Part shown: piece by piece, positions 17,566 to 26,133 of the stretch
Layout: the number at the start of each line of letters is the position of its first letter
Numbering within the stretch: the first letter of the stretch is position 1
Source: Formosa sp. Hel1_33_131
GTDB taxonomy: Bacteria; Bacteroidota; Bacteroidia; Flavobacteriales; Flavobacteriaceae
Assembly (NCBI GenBank): GCA_949499105.1
Contig: CATEFX010000019.1
Span: 124,001-188,000, forward strand
Reading direction: 5' to 3'
DNA: 64,000 bases
The notes under the pieces: generated by a model
The model's database searches: none
What the model saw: only the letters and a program-made list of their open reading frames with translations
What the model was told of the DNA's origin: nothing
Position numbers and translations under genes: made by a program

Positions 17566-18201
17566 TTATAGAAACGAATGTCGTTGTTCCTCTGTTGAAG
17601 ACCCGGTGAGTAACTGATTGAATATTTTAATCGTATTAAAATCTTGTGTGATTTGTTCAGAAACGCCTACGCCAGAAACTCCGGTCTCAAGAATGGCTTT
17701 GACATCGGTTGTTGTGATGCCTCCAACGCCAATAATAGGGGTTTCTGTTTGTAAAGCTTCTAGGATAGCCGTAAAACCATTTAAGCCTAACACAGTGCTT
17801 TGCGTATCTTCAGTAGCACTGAAAGGCGCTAAATAGATATAATCGACTTCTTTTTCGATAAAGGTTTCGCAGTCTTGCAAGGCGTTTGCAGTCGCTCCAA
17901 TCAATTGCCAAGAAAACAACTCTTTTCTAAGAGTCGTAGGGCAGAGGGTCGTTTCATCCAAATGGATCCCATCTACTTTTAGGTCTTTTGCTATTTTATA
18001 ATGTGCGCTTATCATTAAACGTGTTTGAAAATGAGCCGTGATCTCTCTTGCTTGTTTCGCTATTTTTAAATATTTTTTTTCTGAACTATCTTGTAAATCT
18101 AAGACCACTAATTCTACACCCGAAGCACAGGCATTTTGAATATGATCAAGGTGTTCTTTTGGCGAATTTCCTTGAGAGATATAATGTAATTTCGGTATCA
18201 T
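17566..18201 (-). CDS. Thiamine phosphate synthase-like / TenI-like protein, degenerate
   Basis: A 211-residue TIM-barrel protein of the ThiE/TenI family. The fold signature is recognisable (DGIHLDE, DYIYLAPF, IIGVGGITTTDVKAILETGVSGVGVSEQI). Several residues used by ThiE are absent: QLRLKD is DLQDSS, INDR is ISAH, DGVHLGQ is DGIHLDE, and the TxTK phosphate loop is TEDTQ. Classical thiamine-phosphate synthase activity is therefore doubtful, and no other thi genes are nearby. It may be a TenI-type tautomerase or a protein with a new role. It is 41 bases downstream of the DEAD-like gene on the same strand. Confidence 0.7.
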   Translation of the reverse strand: MIPKLHYISQGNSPKEHLDHIQNACASGVELVVLDLQDSSEKKYLKIAKQAREITAHFQTRLMISAHYKIAKDLKVDGIHLDETTLCPTTLRKELFSWQLIGATANALQDCETFIEKEVDYIYLAPFSATEDTQSTVLGLNGFTAILEALQTETPIIGVGGITTTDVKAILETGVSGVGVSEQITQDFNTIKIFNQLLTGSSTEEQRHSFL

Positions 18202-18242
18202 TTTGACGTCGTATTTTGTATCGATATAGATCGGCAGTCTAA

Positions 18243-18854
18243 CTAAGAAGCGATTATTTTAGAATATTCCATGAAATAGGATTGAAAGCGCTTGAGTACG
18301 GGGTGCATTTTTTCTGAATAAAGCACAAACTGACATTTTTGAATACTTTGAGTGATCGACATGAGCGCTGTGTATGCAGAATTTTGAATGAGAAACTCAG
18401 CGTCATCAATACTAAATATTTTTAATTTAGAAGTGCCAACGCCATTTAACAAAAACAACTTGTTCATGGTCTTTGGGGTCGTGATAAGAATGTCAACCCC
18501 TTCATAAATTTCAGATTTCTGAATATCAATATGAAGCTCTTCATAGCCGACATAAACACGTAAGGAATTGTGTTTGGTATAGGATAAAAAGGCCTCATAC
18601 AGTTCTAATGCACGCTCTTTATTTTCCACAAGAACAACCGCTCTTGGGGCATTTCCATCTGCCTCACATTTCAATTTTTGCAAAGTCGTTAGTATCAGGG
18701 TCGTTGTTTTTCCACTCTCTTTAGGGGCGATACAATACACATTTGATCCGCTTTTGATGACAGGAATACTACGGACCTGAAACGGCGTCGGCGTTATGAT
18801 TTCTAAAGACGCTAGTTTCTCTCGGATATCAGAATGTAATTTTTTAAAAGGCAT
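18243..18854 (-). CDS. Single-RecA DEAD-box-like protein with altered motifs
   Basis: A 203-residue protein that corresponds to only the N-terminal RecA domain of a DEAD-box helicase. The Q-motif region (TPTPFQVRSIPVI, 21-33), motif I (APKESGKT, 43-50), an Ib-like TTPKTM and motif II (IDDAEF, 149-154; DDAE instead of DEAD) are present. The SAT motif position reads YSEKM, and the second RecA domain with motifs IV-VI is missing. It ends cleanly at a stop with no helicase remnant downstream, so it is not an obvious truncation. It cannot be a normal helicase; an ATP-binding regulator or RNA-binding partner is possible. Similar short proteins occur in Flavobacteriia as far as I recall. Confidence 0.75.
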   Translation of the reverse strand: MPFKKLHSDIREKLASLEIITPTPFQVRSIPVIKSGSNVYCIAPKESGKTTTLILTTLQKLKCEADGNAPRAVVLVENKERALELYEAFLSYTKHNSLRVYVGYEELHIDIQKSEIYEGVDILITTPKTMNKLFLLNGVGTSKLKIFSIDDAEFLIQNSAYTALMSITQSIQKCQFVLYSEKMHPVLKRFQSYFMEYSKIIAS

Positions 18855-19153
18855 AGGAATTAAATAGAGGACTTTTTTAGGGTCGTGTATAATGTTTTGG
18901 CAAATATACGGTCTGTAAACGGATTAAAAGGAAAAGTAACTTTTTCTATTCAATAATAAGATCACGAAATACAGAACGTAGTGAGTATACGATGCGTTAG
19001 ATGTGCTATTAAATTACATCTGGGCGATTATTTATGTTTAAAATTAAGAAGTAATAGTCAAACATATTATATCTTTATCTCCTTGTTATAAACAAACAAG
19101 ATTTAGTTAATTAAGAGATCAAATACACGGATTTAAATCAAAAAAACACGTTT
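18855..19153. other. Intergenic region between divergent DEAD-like and photolyase genes
   Basis: About 300 bases with no credible gene. It contains an imperfect hairpin AGATGT...ACATCT near 19008 and a TATCTTTA near 19070 that could be the photolyase -7 box. An in-frame TAA at 19112-19114 bounds the photolyase reading frame. Confidence 0.5.
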
Positions 19154-20611
19154 CTGAAAAGTCAACCCCAAAATATTGTTTGGTTAAAACGCGACATTCG
19201 ATCGCAAGATCATGCCCCCTTATTGAAGGCAGAGCGTGCAGGTATCCCATATCGAATCGTCTATTTATTTGAACCTTCTAGAATCGAATACCCAGATACA
19301 AGCCCTCGACATTTACAGTTTGTATATCATTCTATCATCGCCTTAAACACGACCTTGAAACCTTTTAACAGAAAGGTCGAAGTGTTTTATGGAGAAGCCG
19401 TTGACATCTTTAAACATCTTAAAGACAGTTTTGATATCAATACCCTTTTTAGCTATCGAGAAAGTGGTACTCAAGGCTCTTGGGAACGGGACAAAAAAAT
19501 TAAGAGTTACTGTAAAAAATATCAAATTAACTGGCAAGAATTTCAACGGGATGGCATTTTAAGAGGCATTAAAAATAGAGATAATTGGAACCGACAATGG
19601 CATGTGAAAATGCATGAATCTGTAATTCAAAACACCTATTCTGTATCGCAAGAAGCCCCCTTAGAACCTTCTTTTTTAATTCCTGAAAAATTAGAAACGC
19701 AATTAAAAAAATACCCAAAGCAATACCAACCAGCTGGAGAACAAAATGCATGGCGGTATTTAAAATCATTTACCAACCAGCGAGGGTTTAACTACCAAAA
19801 ATACATTTCAAAACCAACCGAAAGCAGGACCGCTTGCAGTCGGCTGTCTCCTTATTTGGCTTGGGGCAATATGAGTATTAAACAAGCTTTTCAGTTTATT
19901 GGCACACATCCAAACGGTACTAAAAACAGCAAGGCGTTTTCGGCGATGTTGACCCGACTGCACTGGCATTGTCATTTTATTCAAAAATTTGAAGTGGAGT
20001 GTCGCTATGAAACCGATTGTATTAATAACGGCTATGAGCTTTTAGAACACGAAAAAAATGAAGCGTTTATAAAAGCTTGGAAAACGGGTACTACAGGGGT
20101 TCCATTGATCGATGCGTGCATGCGTGCTGTGGAGAATACGGGATGGATCAATTTTAGAATGCGTGCCATGGTGGTTTCTTTTTTAACACTAAATCTCGAT
20201 CAAGACTGGAGAGAAGGCACCTACCATTTGGCGCGACAGTTTTTAGATTATGAACCCGGCATACATTATCCGCAGTTTCAGATGCAAGCAGGGACCACAG
20301 GAATTAATACAGTTCGTTTATACAACCCAGTGAAAAATTCACAAGAGCATGACCCCGAAGGGATCTTTATCAAAAAATGGATTCCAGAATTGAGGCAGGT
20401 GCCAATCGCTCATATTCATGAACCTTGGAACATGACCGCGATGGAACAAACCTTTTGTGGTGTACTTATTGGGGAAGACTACCCACTCCCAATCGTCGAC
20501 TTACAAGAGAGTGCCCGCCTTGCAAGAGACAAAATATGGGGACACAAAAATCATCCTGCTGTACAGAAAGAAAAACAACGCCTCTTACAAACACATGTAA
20601 ATGCGAGGTGA
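19154..20611 (+). CDS. Cryptochrome/photolyase family protein, apparent CTG start
   Basis: FAD-dependent light-driven DNA repair enzyme or cryptochrome. The photolyase N-terminus ([21 protein letters not shown]) is fully encoded upstream of the track's TTG at 19223, but no ATG, GTG or TTG exists between the in-frame stop at 19112 and that sequence. A CTG at 19154 gives [14 protein letters not shown], the usual family length (485 residues). FAD-domain landmarks are [40 protein letters not shown] and [13 protein letters not shown]. The usual GWQW-type segment before the NP loop reads YPQFQMQAG here, so that Trp of the electron-transfer chain is absent. An FAD oxidoreductase gene follows 21 bases later. 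Confidence 0.82.
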   Translation: MKSQPQNIVWLKRDIRSQDHAPLLKAERAGIPYRIVYLFEPSRIEYPDTSPRHLQFVYHSIIALNTTLKPFNRKVEVFYGEAVDIFKHLKDSFDINTLFSYRESGTQGSWERDKKIKSYCKKYQINWQEFQRDGILRGIKNRDNWNRQWHVKMHESVIQNTYSVSQEAPLEPSFLIPEKLETQLKKYPKQYQPAGEQNAWRYLKSFTNQRGFNYQKYISKPTESRTACSRLSPYLAWGNMSIKQAFQFIGTHPNGTKNSKAFSAMLTRLHWHCHFIQKFEVECRYETDCINNGYELLEHEKNEAFIKAWKTGTTGVPLIDACMRAVENTGWINFRMRAMVVSFLTLNLDQDWREGTYHLARQFLDYEPGIHYPQFQMQAGTTGINTVRLYNPVKNSQEHDPEGIFIKKWIPELRQVPIAHIHEPWNMTAMEQTFCGVLIGEDYPLPIVDLQESARLARDKIWGHKNHPAVQKEKQRLLQTHVNAR

Positions 20612-20632
20612 TAACATAAGTGATTATTACTA

Positions 20633-21886
20633 ATGAATAAACAAGATTATAAAATACATATTATTGGAGCAGGAGTCAGTGGTCTTATCGCCGCCATCGT
20701 CTTAGAAAATCATGGCTATCATCCAGTGGTTATTGAAGCGTCGGATCGCGTCGGAGGGCGCGTCAAAACCGATATCATTGACGGATATCAATTGGACCAT
20801 GGCTTTCAAGTACTGCTCACAGCCTACCCAGCGGTTCAGAAGTATCTAGATTACGATGCTTTAGAATTACAAAAAATTTCACCAGGTGCCTCTATTTTTA
20901 AAGGGGATGACCAAAAAATAATAGGCGATCCATTAAGAGATATTTCGTTACTGTTTCCCACACTTTTATCTGGAATAGGGAATTTATCTGATAAAGTTAA
21001 AATACTGAAACTAAACCAAAAGTTAAAGAATAAATCAATGTCGGCTATATTTTCTGAAACAGAACAATCGACCTTGGCATATTTAACGGATTTTGGTTTT
21101 TCAAAGGATATTATTACAGATTTTTTCACCCCATTTTTTAGTGGAATTTTTCTTGAAACCCAACTAGAAACGTCGAGTAGAATGTTTGAATTCGTATATA
21201 AAATGTTTGGTGAAGGGCATGCAACCATTCCAAAAGCGGGTATGGAGGCGATTCCAAAGCAATTATTAAAGACTCTAAAGACCACAACTTTTAAGTATCA
21301 TACGAAAGTTACCGCGCTCAAGGATGGAACCATCACTCTTGATGATGACACGCTATTAGAAAGTCAGTATACTATCGTTGCCACTGAAGCAAGTGGATTG
21401 ATTTCTAATTTAAAAAATCAATCGACCGAATGGAAATCTTGCACGACCTTATATTTTGAAACGGAAACAAGAGCTATTGATAAAAAATTAATTGGGCTTA
21501 TTCCTCAAACGGGAACCTTCATCAATAACATCTTTTACAATAGCAGTCTAAAAAGTGTTTCAAAACCTAAAAAAGAACTGCTGTCTGTGACGGTCACAGA
21601 GGATCAGGGCCTTTCTAATGAAGCCCTTGTAGAGGCCGTTAAAGTGGAGCTGAAAGCCTATTGTGGAGTTACAACTATGAACTTCATTAAGCTGTACTGT
21701 ATTCCAAGAGCACTCCCAAAATTAGCGAATTTAAAATATGAAATGCTTCCGTCTGAAACCCGTTTAACAAGTCGTGTGTTTTTGGCTGGAGACACGCAAT
21801 TAAATGCCTCTTTGAATGCTGCTATGATTTCTGGTGAACGAGCGGCATTGGGTGTTATAGAGTCTTTGAATAATTACATGGATTAA
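20633..21886 (+). CDS. NAD(P)/FAD-dependent oxidoreductase (amine oxidase/phytoene desaturase-like)
   Basis: Flavoprotein oxidoreductase of 417 residues. The N-terminal dinucleotide site (IIGAGVSGLIAAIVLENHG, about 10-28), the following RVGGRV motif and the C-terminal FAD-contact block (RVFLAGDTQLNASLNAAMISGERAA) define the amine-oxidase superfamily. The substrate is not readable. In marine flavobacteria, genes of this type often accompany photolyase/cryptochrome genes in light-responsive clusters (established association from memory). Here only the pair remains, 21 bases apart. Confidence 0.85.
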   Translation: MNKQDYKIHIIGAGVSGLIAAIVLENHGYHPVVIEASDRVGGRVKTDIIDGYQLDHGFQVLLTAYPAVQKYLDYDALELQKISPGASIFKGDDQKIIGDPLRDISLLFPTLLSGIGNLSDKVKILKLNQKLKNKSMSAIFSETEQSTLAYLTDFGFSKDIITDFFTPFFSGIFLETQLETSSRMFEFVYKMFGEGHATIPKAGMEAIPKQLLKTLKTTTFKYHTKVTALKDGTITLDDDTLLESQYTIVATEASGLISNLKNQSTEWKSCTTLYFETETRAIDKKLIGLIPQTGTFINNIFYNSSLKSVSKPKKELLSVTVTEDQGLSNEALVEAVKVELKAYCGVTTMNFIKLYCIPRALPKLANLKYEMLPSETRLTSRVFLAGDTQLNASLNAAMISGERAALGVIESLNNYMD

Positions 21887-21911
21887 ATTCATTTATGGTT
21901 CTATGATATTT

Positions 21912-21959
21912 AAAAACAAGAACCTATCAAAATAATAGCTTTTAATAGGTTCTGTTTTA
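21912..21959. terminator. Bidirectional intrinsic terminator
   Basis: AAAACAAGAACCTAT pairs with ATAGGTTCTGTTTT around a short loop. It has an A tract on one side and a T tract on the other and lies between converging genes (FAD oxidoreductase and HMA protein), so it can stop both. Confidence 0.8.
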
Positions 21960-21965
21960 GTTGTC

Positions 21966-22394
21966 TTAGTGATTGTGATTAGAAGGGTCTTCCTCTAAAA
22001 TTTCATCAGAATTGTTCAATTCCATCTCATGATCATACTGACAACACATCGGTAAATTACCATATGCATTCAGATCGCTCGCAACCTTGTCGGTATCATA
22101 GCCGGACGCTGCAATGGCATTATGAATTTCCATCTCATTGGTCTTAGCTGCATCAAAAGAAACATCTACTTTCTTTTGATCAACATCCCAAGTTGCATTA
22201 GCATCTCCTTCAACTTTGTTCGCAGTTTTTTCAATAGTGTTTTTACACATTCCACAGTTTCCTCTGACTCCGAAACTAAGGGTCATCATTTGCATTTCAT
22301 TTGAAACGGTTGCTGTTTCATTTTTAACCGTCTTTTTATAGCTTAATAATCCGATCGTTGCAATGACAGCCAAACTTAAAATTACTTTTTTCAT
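21966..22394 (-). CDS. Heavy-metal-associated (HMA) domain protein, exported or anchored
   Basis: Small copper-type metallochaperone-like protein of 142 residues. A hydrophobic N-terminus (residues 3-18) directs it to the membrane or periplasm. The HMA domain carries GNCGMCKNTIE with Cys47 and Cys50, the metal-binding CxxC pair. A second metal-capable region follows (LPMCCQYDHEM) and the C-terminus ends in HNH. It is the last gene of the cus-like locus, 21 bases after cusB, and likely delivers Cu(I)/Ag(I) to the efflux system (inference). Confidence 0.85.
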   Translation of the reverse strand: MKKVILSLAVIATIGLLSYKKTVKNETATVSNEMQMMTLSFGVRGNCGMCKNTIEKTANKVEGDANATWDVDQKKVDVSFDAAKTNEMEIHNAIAASGYDTDKVASDLNAYGNLPMCCQYDHEMELNNSDEILEEDPSNHNH

Positions 22395-22415
22395 GGTATT
22401 AAAATTTAATTGTTA

Positions 22416-24188
22416 TTATTCTAATACTTGTTTTACTTCGCCACATTTTAGCATGGCTTGTCCGAAATAAGGGTTCACTACCTTTTCTTTTTTACTGAGC
22501 CAATACGCGCCCTTATTGTTGTCTGCCATAGGGCAAAATTGTTGGTATATTTTTTCATTTACCCCAAAGCGTTCAATCGCACTTGTTAAGTAGGAGGAAA
22601 GAAGTTTAAACTGTTTTCTTTGTGCTATTATGTCCGTCGAATTTGAAATTGAAGTCGCAGTATTTTTAATATCCTTTGCGAAGGACATCCAATGGACGTG
22701 CGCATTTTTATTTTTTAATAGATTCGTATCAACCTCCGTTAAATCAGCGAGTACCATTTTGGCGTTTTTCATAACTGCCTCCGAATCATCGTTGACTAAA
22801 TCATCTTTTAAAAGGATATAGCTATCAAACACTTTTTTTAATTGATTTTGAAACGTTTTTGATACTTTAATTCGTTCATTAATAGGAGTAGGGCTGTCCA
22901 TGTCAGTCATGGTCTCCATCATCCCCAAATGCCCTTCGTGACCTATCATTGTTTTTCCTCCCGCTTTGTTCATCATCGACTTTTTGCCTTGTAATTGTGC
23001 CGCAGCATCAACAGTGAAAGCACCGTTTGTCACGATTTCATCACCAAAATTTAGACCCTCAATAACTTCATATGAATCGCCTAATTTAGTTCCTAATACA
23101 ATTTCTTTCATTTCAAAAATGGGCTCGGTGCTATTTGGTTTTAAATACACCACCGATCGAACGCCTGTCCACAACACAGCAGACGCTGGGATTTTCAACA
23201 TTGTTTTCATTGCGGAAGCTTGTGTTCTTTTGATGATGCCTTCAACGAACATTCCAGGTTTAAACACATTGTCTTTGTTGTTTAAAACGGCTCTTAATTT
23301 TACGGTTCTTGTGTTTGCATTTAAAACAGGATCTATAAAATCAACCTTCGCTTTGAACGTTTTATTTGGATTCGAATTCGTCGTTATTGAGATTTCTTGT
23401 CCTTTTTCAAATAGATCAATTTGATTTTCATACACATCAAAATTTGCCCAAACCGTATTGAGGTTGGCTATTTTTAATAAGGCTTGACCTTGTTTGATAT
23501 AATCGCCTTGTGCTACTAATTTTTCAGAAACCGTTCCAGAGAATGTCGCATAAATTGGCACGTTGTCTTTGACTTTTTTAGTGGTCTCAATTTGATTGAT
23601 TTGAGCGTCAGAAAGTTTCCATAGTTTTAGTTTATTTCGCACTGCGTTATACAATGCTGGCTGGGATTCTTTTAAAGACACTGCCGTGATTAATTCTTGC
23701 TGAGCCGCATACAATTCTGGAGAATACACCGTTGCCAACAATTGACCTTTTCGTATTTTTTCTCCCGTAAAACTGACATTAAGTTTTTCTATCCTTCCTG
23801 AGAAGTAACTCACTTGAACGGCATTGGCTTCTTCATTTTCAATAATTGTACCTGATAACTTTACCCCACTGTTTTCCATAGCACCCTCACCAATCACAGC
23901 CGTTTGGATGTTGGCCAATGCCATCGCGTTTTCGGTCAGTTTAAACTGATCGGCCGCTAAACCCATTGCAGTTGTTTCGGCAGGAATTAAATCCATCCCA
24001 CAAATAGGGCAATCACCTGCTTCAGGAAGCATGATTTGCGGATGCATAGAGCAGGTCCACATTTGATCTGTTTCAGCCATTTCAGCGTGATTGTGTGCTG
24101 TTTTTTCGTTGGATGAATTTCCGAAAAGGAACCAACCTAATAACAATCCAACAGCTAATATTCCGATATAAATAATGTATTTTTTCAT
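22416..24188 (-). CDS. cusB: CusB-like RND efflux periplasmic adaptor with DUF3347
   Basis: Membrane-fusion protein of a Cu(I)/Ag(I) tripartite efflux pump, 590 residues. One N-terminal membrane helix (residues 5-22) is followed by a heavy-metal-binding domain (WTCSMHPQI...CPICGMDL, Cys46/Cys60/Cys63). Adaptor lipoyl, barrel and hairpin domains span roughly 100-400, and a C-terminal DUF3347 domain (about 435-560) ends in a conserved segment with FCPMADNNKGAYWLS. The gene looks intact, unlike its partners: cusC upstream has no start and cusA has lost its 5' half. Without an intact CusA here the pump would need a partner encoded elsewhere. Confidence 0.9.
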   Translation of the reverse strand: MKKYIIYIGILAVGLLLGWFLFGNSSNEKTAHNHAEMAETDQMWTCSMHPQIMLPEAGDCPICGMDLIPAETTAMGLAADQFKLTENAMALANIQTAVIGEGAMENSGVKLSGTIIENEEANAVQVSYFSGRIEKLNVSFTGEKIRKGQLLATVYSPELYAAQQELITAVSLKESQPALYNAVRNKLKLWKLSDAQINQIETTKKVKDNVPIYATFSGTVSEKLVAQGDYIKQGQALLKIANLNTVWANFDVYENQIDLFEKGQEISITTNSNPNKTFKAKVDFIDPVLNANTRTVKLRAVLNNKDNVFKPGMFVEGIIKRTQASAMKTMLKIPASAVLWTGVRSVVYLKPNSTEPIFEMKEIVLGTKLGDSYEVIEGLNFGDEIVTNGAFTVDAAAQLQGKKSMMNKAGGKTMIGHEGHLGMMETMTDMDSPTPINERIKVSKTFQNQLKKVFDSYILLKDDLVNDDSEAVMKNAKMVLADLTEVDTNLLKNKNAHVHWMSFAKDIKNTATSISNSTDIIAQRKQFKLLSSYLTSAIERFGVNEKIYQQFCPMADNNKGAYWLSKKEKVVNPYFGQAMLKCGEVKQVLE

Positions 24189-24192
24189 GTGT

Positions 24193-25362
24193 TTAATTTG
24201 TTAAATAATTAATAACCGCAGTTTGTACGTAATACATTTTTACAGATTCCACCTGACTCATTTGAAACTTCAATTGCAACTCTTGAATGTCAAGCACGTC
24301 GTTAAAATCGATTGTTCCCGTTTCATAGCTTTTAATTAAAATATCTTCAGCATTCTTGGCTTGATTTAGGTTTTTCACTTGCGTATTATAGCTTATTCGT
24401 GCACTAATACGTTGTTTTAAAGCTTTATCTAAAAGTGTTTCCAAGTTGTTTAATCGTTGTTGTTTTTTGAAGGTTATTGCTTGTTTTTGGAGCGTATTTT
24501 GTTTAGTCCTAGATTTGTATTTAGTATTAAAAATTGGAATCGAAAGGGACACCATTGGCATCAAAATATCTTTTCCATTATCGCTAAAATTTACATCGGG
24601 GCGTTTTTCAACATTGACATAATCCAACCCAAATCCAAACATTGGACTGCTTTGCTTTTGGTTTAATAATTCTGATTTTTCAACGGATTCGTAAAGTTTA
24701 TCATACTTTAATAACTCAGGATGTAGGGTCAATTTATCGGCATGCATATCAATAGTATGTTCTGGGATTTTTAAATAATTAATTACTTTGAATGCGATGT
24801 CTTTGTCCCGATTGAGATGTTTATTGAAGTTGGTTTGTTCTGCCAAAAAGTCGTGTTCTAAAACCTGATTGAGTTGCTTCAATTCATTTTTTCGTATCTG
24901 CAATCGCAACACATCTACCACCGAAGCTTTTCCAACTTCCACAGAAGTTAATGCTAGGGTTTCATAGGTTTTAAGTAATGACATATTTTCGACTAAAATC
25001 GTTTGTTTCGCTTTCAATGCATAGAGCTTATAATAAGACTGCGAAATAGATGCAACCAATTTTCTTTTAGCAATGGCTACATCTACATACACGGCATCTG
25101 CCAAAGACGTTGCATAGTTTTCTCTGGCGGTAATAGCACCAAACGAAGGCAGCATTTGTTTAGCAGACACTTTGAAGCGTTGTGCTCCTGTTCTTGTCTC
25201 TGGTTCACTGACAAAGTAGCCCACTCCAATTTGTGTATTAGGCAAGGTGTTTGCTTCGTTTACTTTTTCGGTAGCAATGCTATATTGCAATTCAAATTTT
25301 TGAATTTCTGGATTATTCTTTAATGCTACATCAATAAGTGTTTCTAACTGCTGAGCACTTAT
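24193..25362 (-). pseudogene. cusC: cusC-like TolC family outer-membrane factor, 5' end lost
   Basis: Outer-membrane channel component of the cus-type pump. Homology to the TolC family is continuous from ISAQQLETLIDVALKNNPEI (minus strand from 25362) through SEPETRTGAQRFKVSAKQMLP to the stop at 24193. The reading frame stays open further upstream to 25584 but only through the GTGAAAA repeat array, and it has no ATG, GTG, TTG or CTG before the internal TTG at 25290 that the track used. That TTG would delete the signal peptide and first helix. The natural signal peptide has apparently been replaced by repeat DNA, so I call it a pseudogene. Expression from an ATT/ATA codon cannot be excluded. 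Confidence 0.75.
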
Positions 25363-25561
25363 AGAGTGAAAAGTGAAATAGTGAAATAAACTACCTTTTT
25401 TAAGTGAAAAGTGAAAAGTGAAAAACTTGAATCCATTGATTTCTTTAAGAGAAAAGTGAAAATCGAAGTATTGAAAAGAGTGACCTTTTTTAAGTGAAAA
25501 GTGAAAAGTGAAAAAATAAATAGGGTTAATCTTTTTAAGTGTAAATTGAAAAGTGAAAAAC
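25362..25561. repeat. Interspersed repeat array, about 45-bp units
   Basis: On the plus strand, degenerate units starting CTTT(TTT)AAG followed by GTGAAAAGTGAAAAGTGAAA occur at 25395, 25443, 25485 and 25531, separated by 15-20 unique bases. Two copies share 33 identical bases (25393-25425 and 25483-25515) exactly 90 bp apart. Orientation is opposite to the neighbouring 21-bp array, so the two can pair as a large imperfect hairpin. Confidence 0.8.
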
Positions 25562-25615
25562 GATAAGATTGTTGCCTCTTTGTTTCAAACTCCTCACTTA
25601 TCCCGATCAACTTTA

Positions 25616-25741
25616 CACTTTTAACTAAACACTTATCACTTTTCACTTTAAGCTTATCACTTTTAACTAAACACTTATCACTTTTCACTTTAAGCTTATC
25701 ACTTTTCACTTTCAAAGTATCACTTAACTCTTCTAGCTCTT
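25616..25741. repeat. Tandem array of 21-bp units
   Basis: Five clear 21-bp units begin at 25616, 25637, 25658, 25679 and 25700, each opening CACTTTT; units alternate between CACTTTTAACTAAACACTTA and CACTTTTCACTTTAAGCTTA forms, giving a 42-bp higher-order period. A degenerate sixth unit starts at 25721. Read on the minus strand it encodes a KVKSDKL heptad, which explains the 128-codon ORF in the track. Confidence 0.88.
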
Positions 25742-25746
25742 TCATA

Positions 25747-26097
25747 TTATTTTCTTTTAGCTGTTTTAATAGAACTCACTAACATTGCTACTAATTCTTT
25801 ATTTAATTCAAAAAGACTTTTGTATTGCTTCTCATCAATATATTTAGTGTCTTTTAGCAAATCCAACCAATACAATGATTCATTAGCTTCTTTAAGAGAA
25901 ATACTCAATTTATGTATAAAATCTGCTTTACTTTGCCCGAATTCAGCTTCTCGGATTAACGCTCCAACAGCAGTTCCACTTCTTAAAAGCTGTTTACTTA
26001 AAACATATTCTTTCTTGACAGAAACTAATCGTTGAGAAAGCTTTACAATAGAAACTGCAAAAGCATAACTTTTAATTTTTAAAATACTTTCACCCAT
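25747..26097 (-). CDS. Four-helix-bundle protein (S23 / Avd-like family)
   Basis: A 116-residue helical protein of the 23S rRNA intervening-sequence protein family (TIGR02436-like). The family signature is clear: ILKIKSYAFAVSIVKL at the start, YVLSKQLLRSGTAVGALIREAE (about 31-52) and SKADFIHKLSISLKEANESLYWLDLL (motifs abbreviated) in helices 3-4. The related Avd protein works with reverse transcriptase in diversity-generating retroelements, but no reverse transcriptase is present here. The gene sits between cusA and cusC with GTGAAAA-type repeats on both sides, as an insertion. Its role is unknown; nucleic-acid binding through its basic surface is an inference. Confidence 0.88.
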   Translation of the reverse strand: MGESILKIKSYAFAVSIVKLSQRLVSVKKEYVLSKQLLRSGTAVGALIREAEFGQSKADFIHKLSISLKEANESLYWLDLLKDTKYIDEKQYKSLFELNKELVAMLVSSIKTAKRK

Positions 26098-26133
26098 AAC
26101 ATTTACTTTTTATTTATTTCAAATTTTCAACTA

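Noticed and set aside
19223-20611. Photolyase starting at TTG 19223
   Set aside because: The conserved NIVWLKRD motif lies upstream in the same frame, so this start would delete the first beta strand.
25362-25741. Possible CRISPR array
   Set aside because: Repeats are degenerate, simple (GTGAAAA/CACTTTT), spacers are 15-20 bases and irregular, and there are no cas genes.
25359-25745. ORF of 128 residues rich in KVKSDKL heptads
   Set aside because: It is the translation of the 21-bp tandem array and then of the inverted array; composition and loss of any domain argue against a real protein. Reported as repeat instead.
25747-26097. Diversity-generating retroelement accessory gene (avd)
   Set aside because: No reverse transcriptase, template repeat with adenine-specific changes, or variable target protein was seen in the window; only the four-helix-bundle fold is shared.
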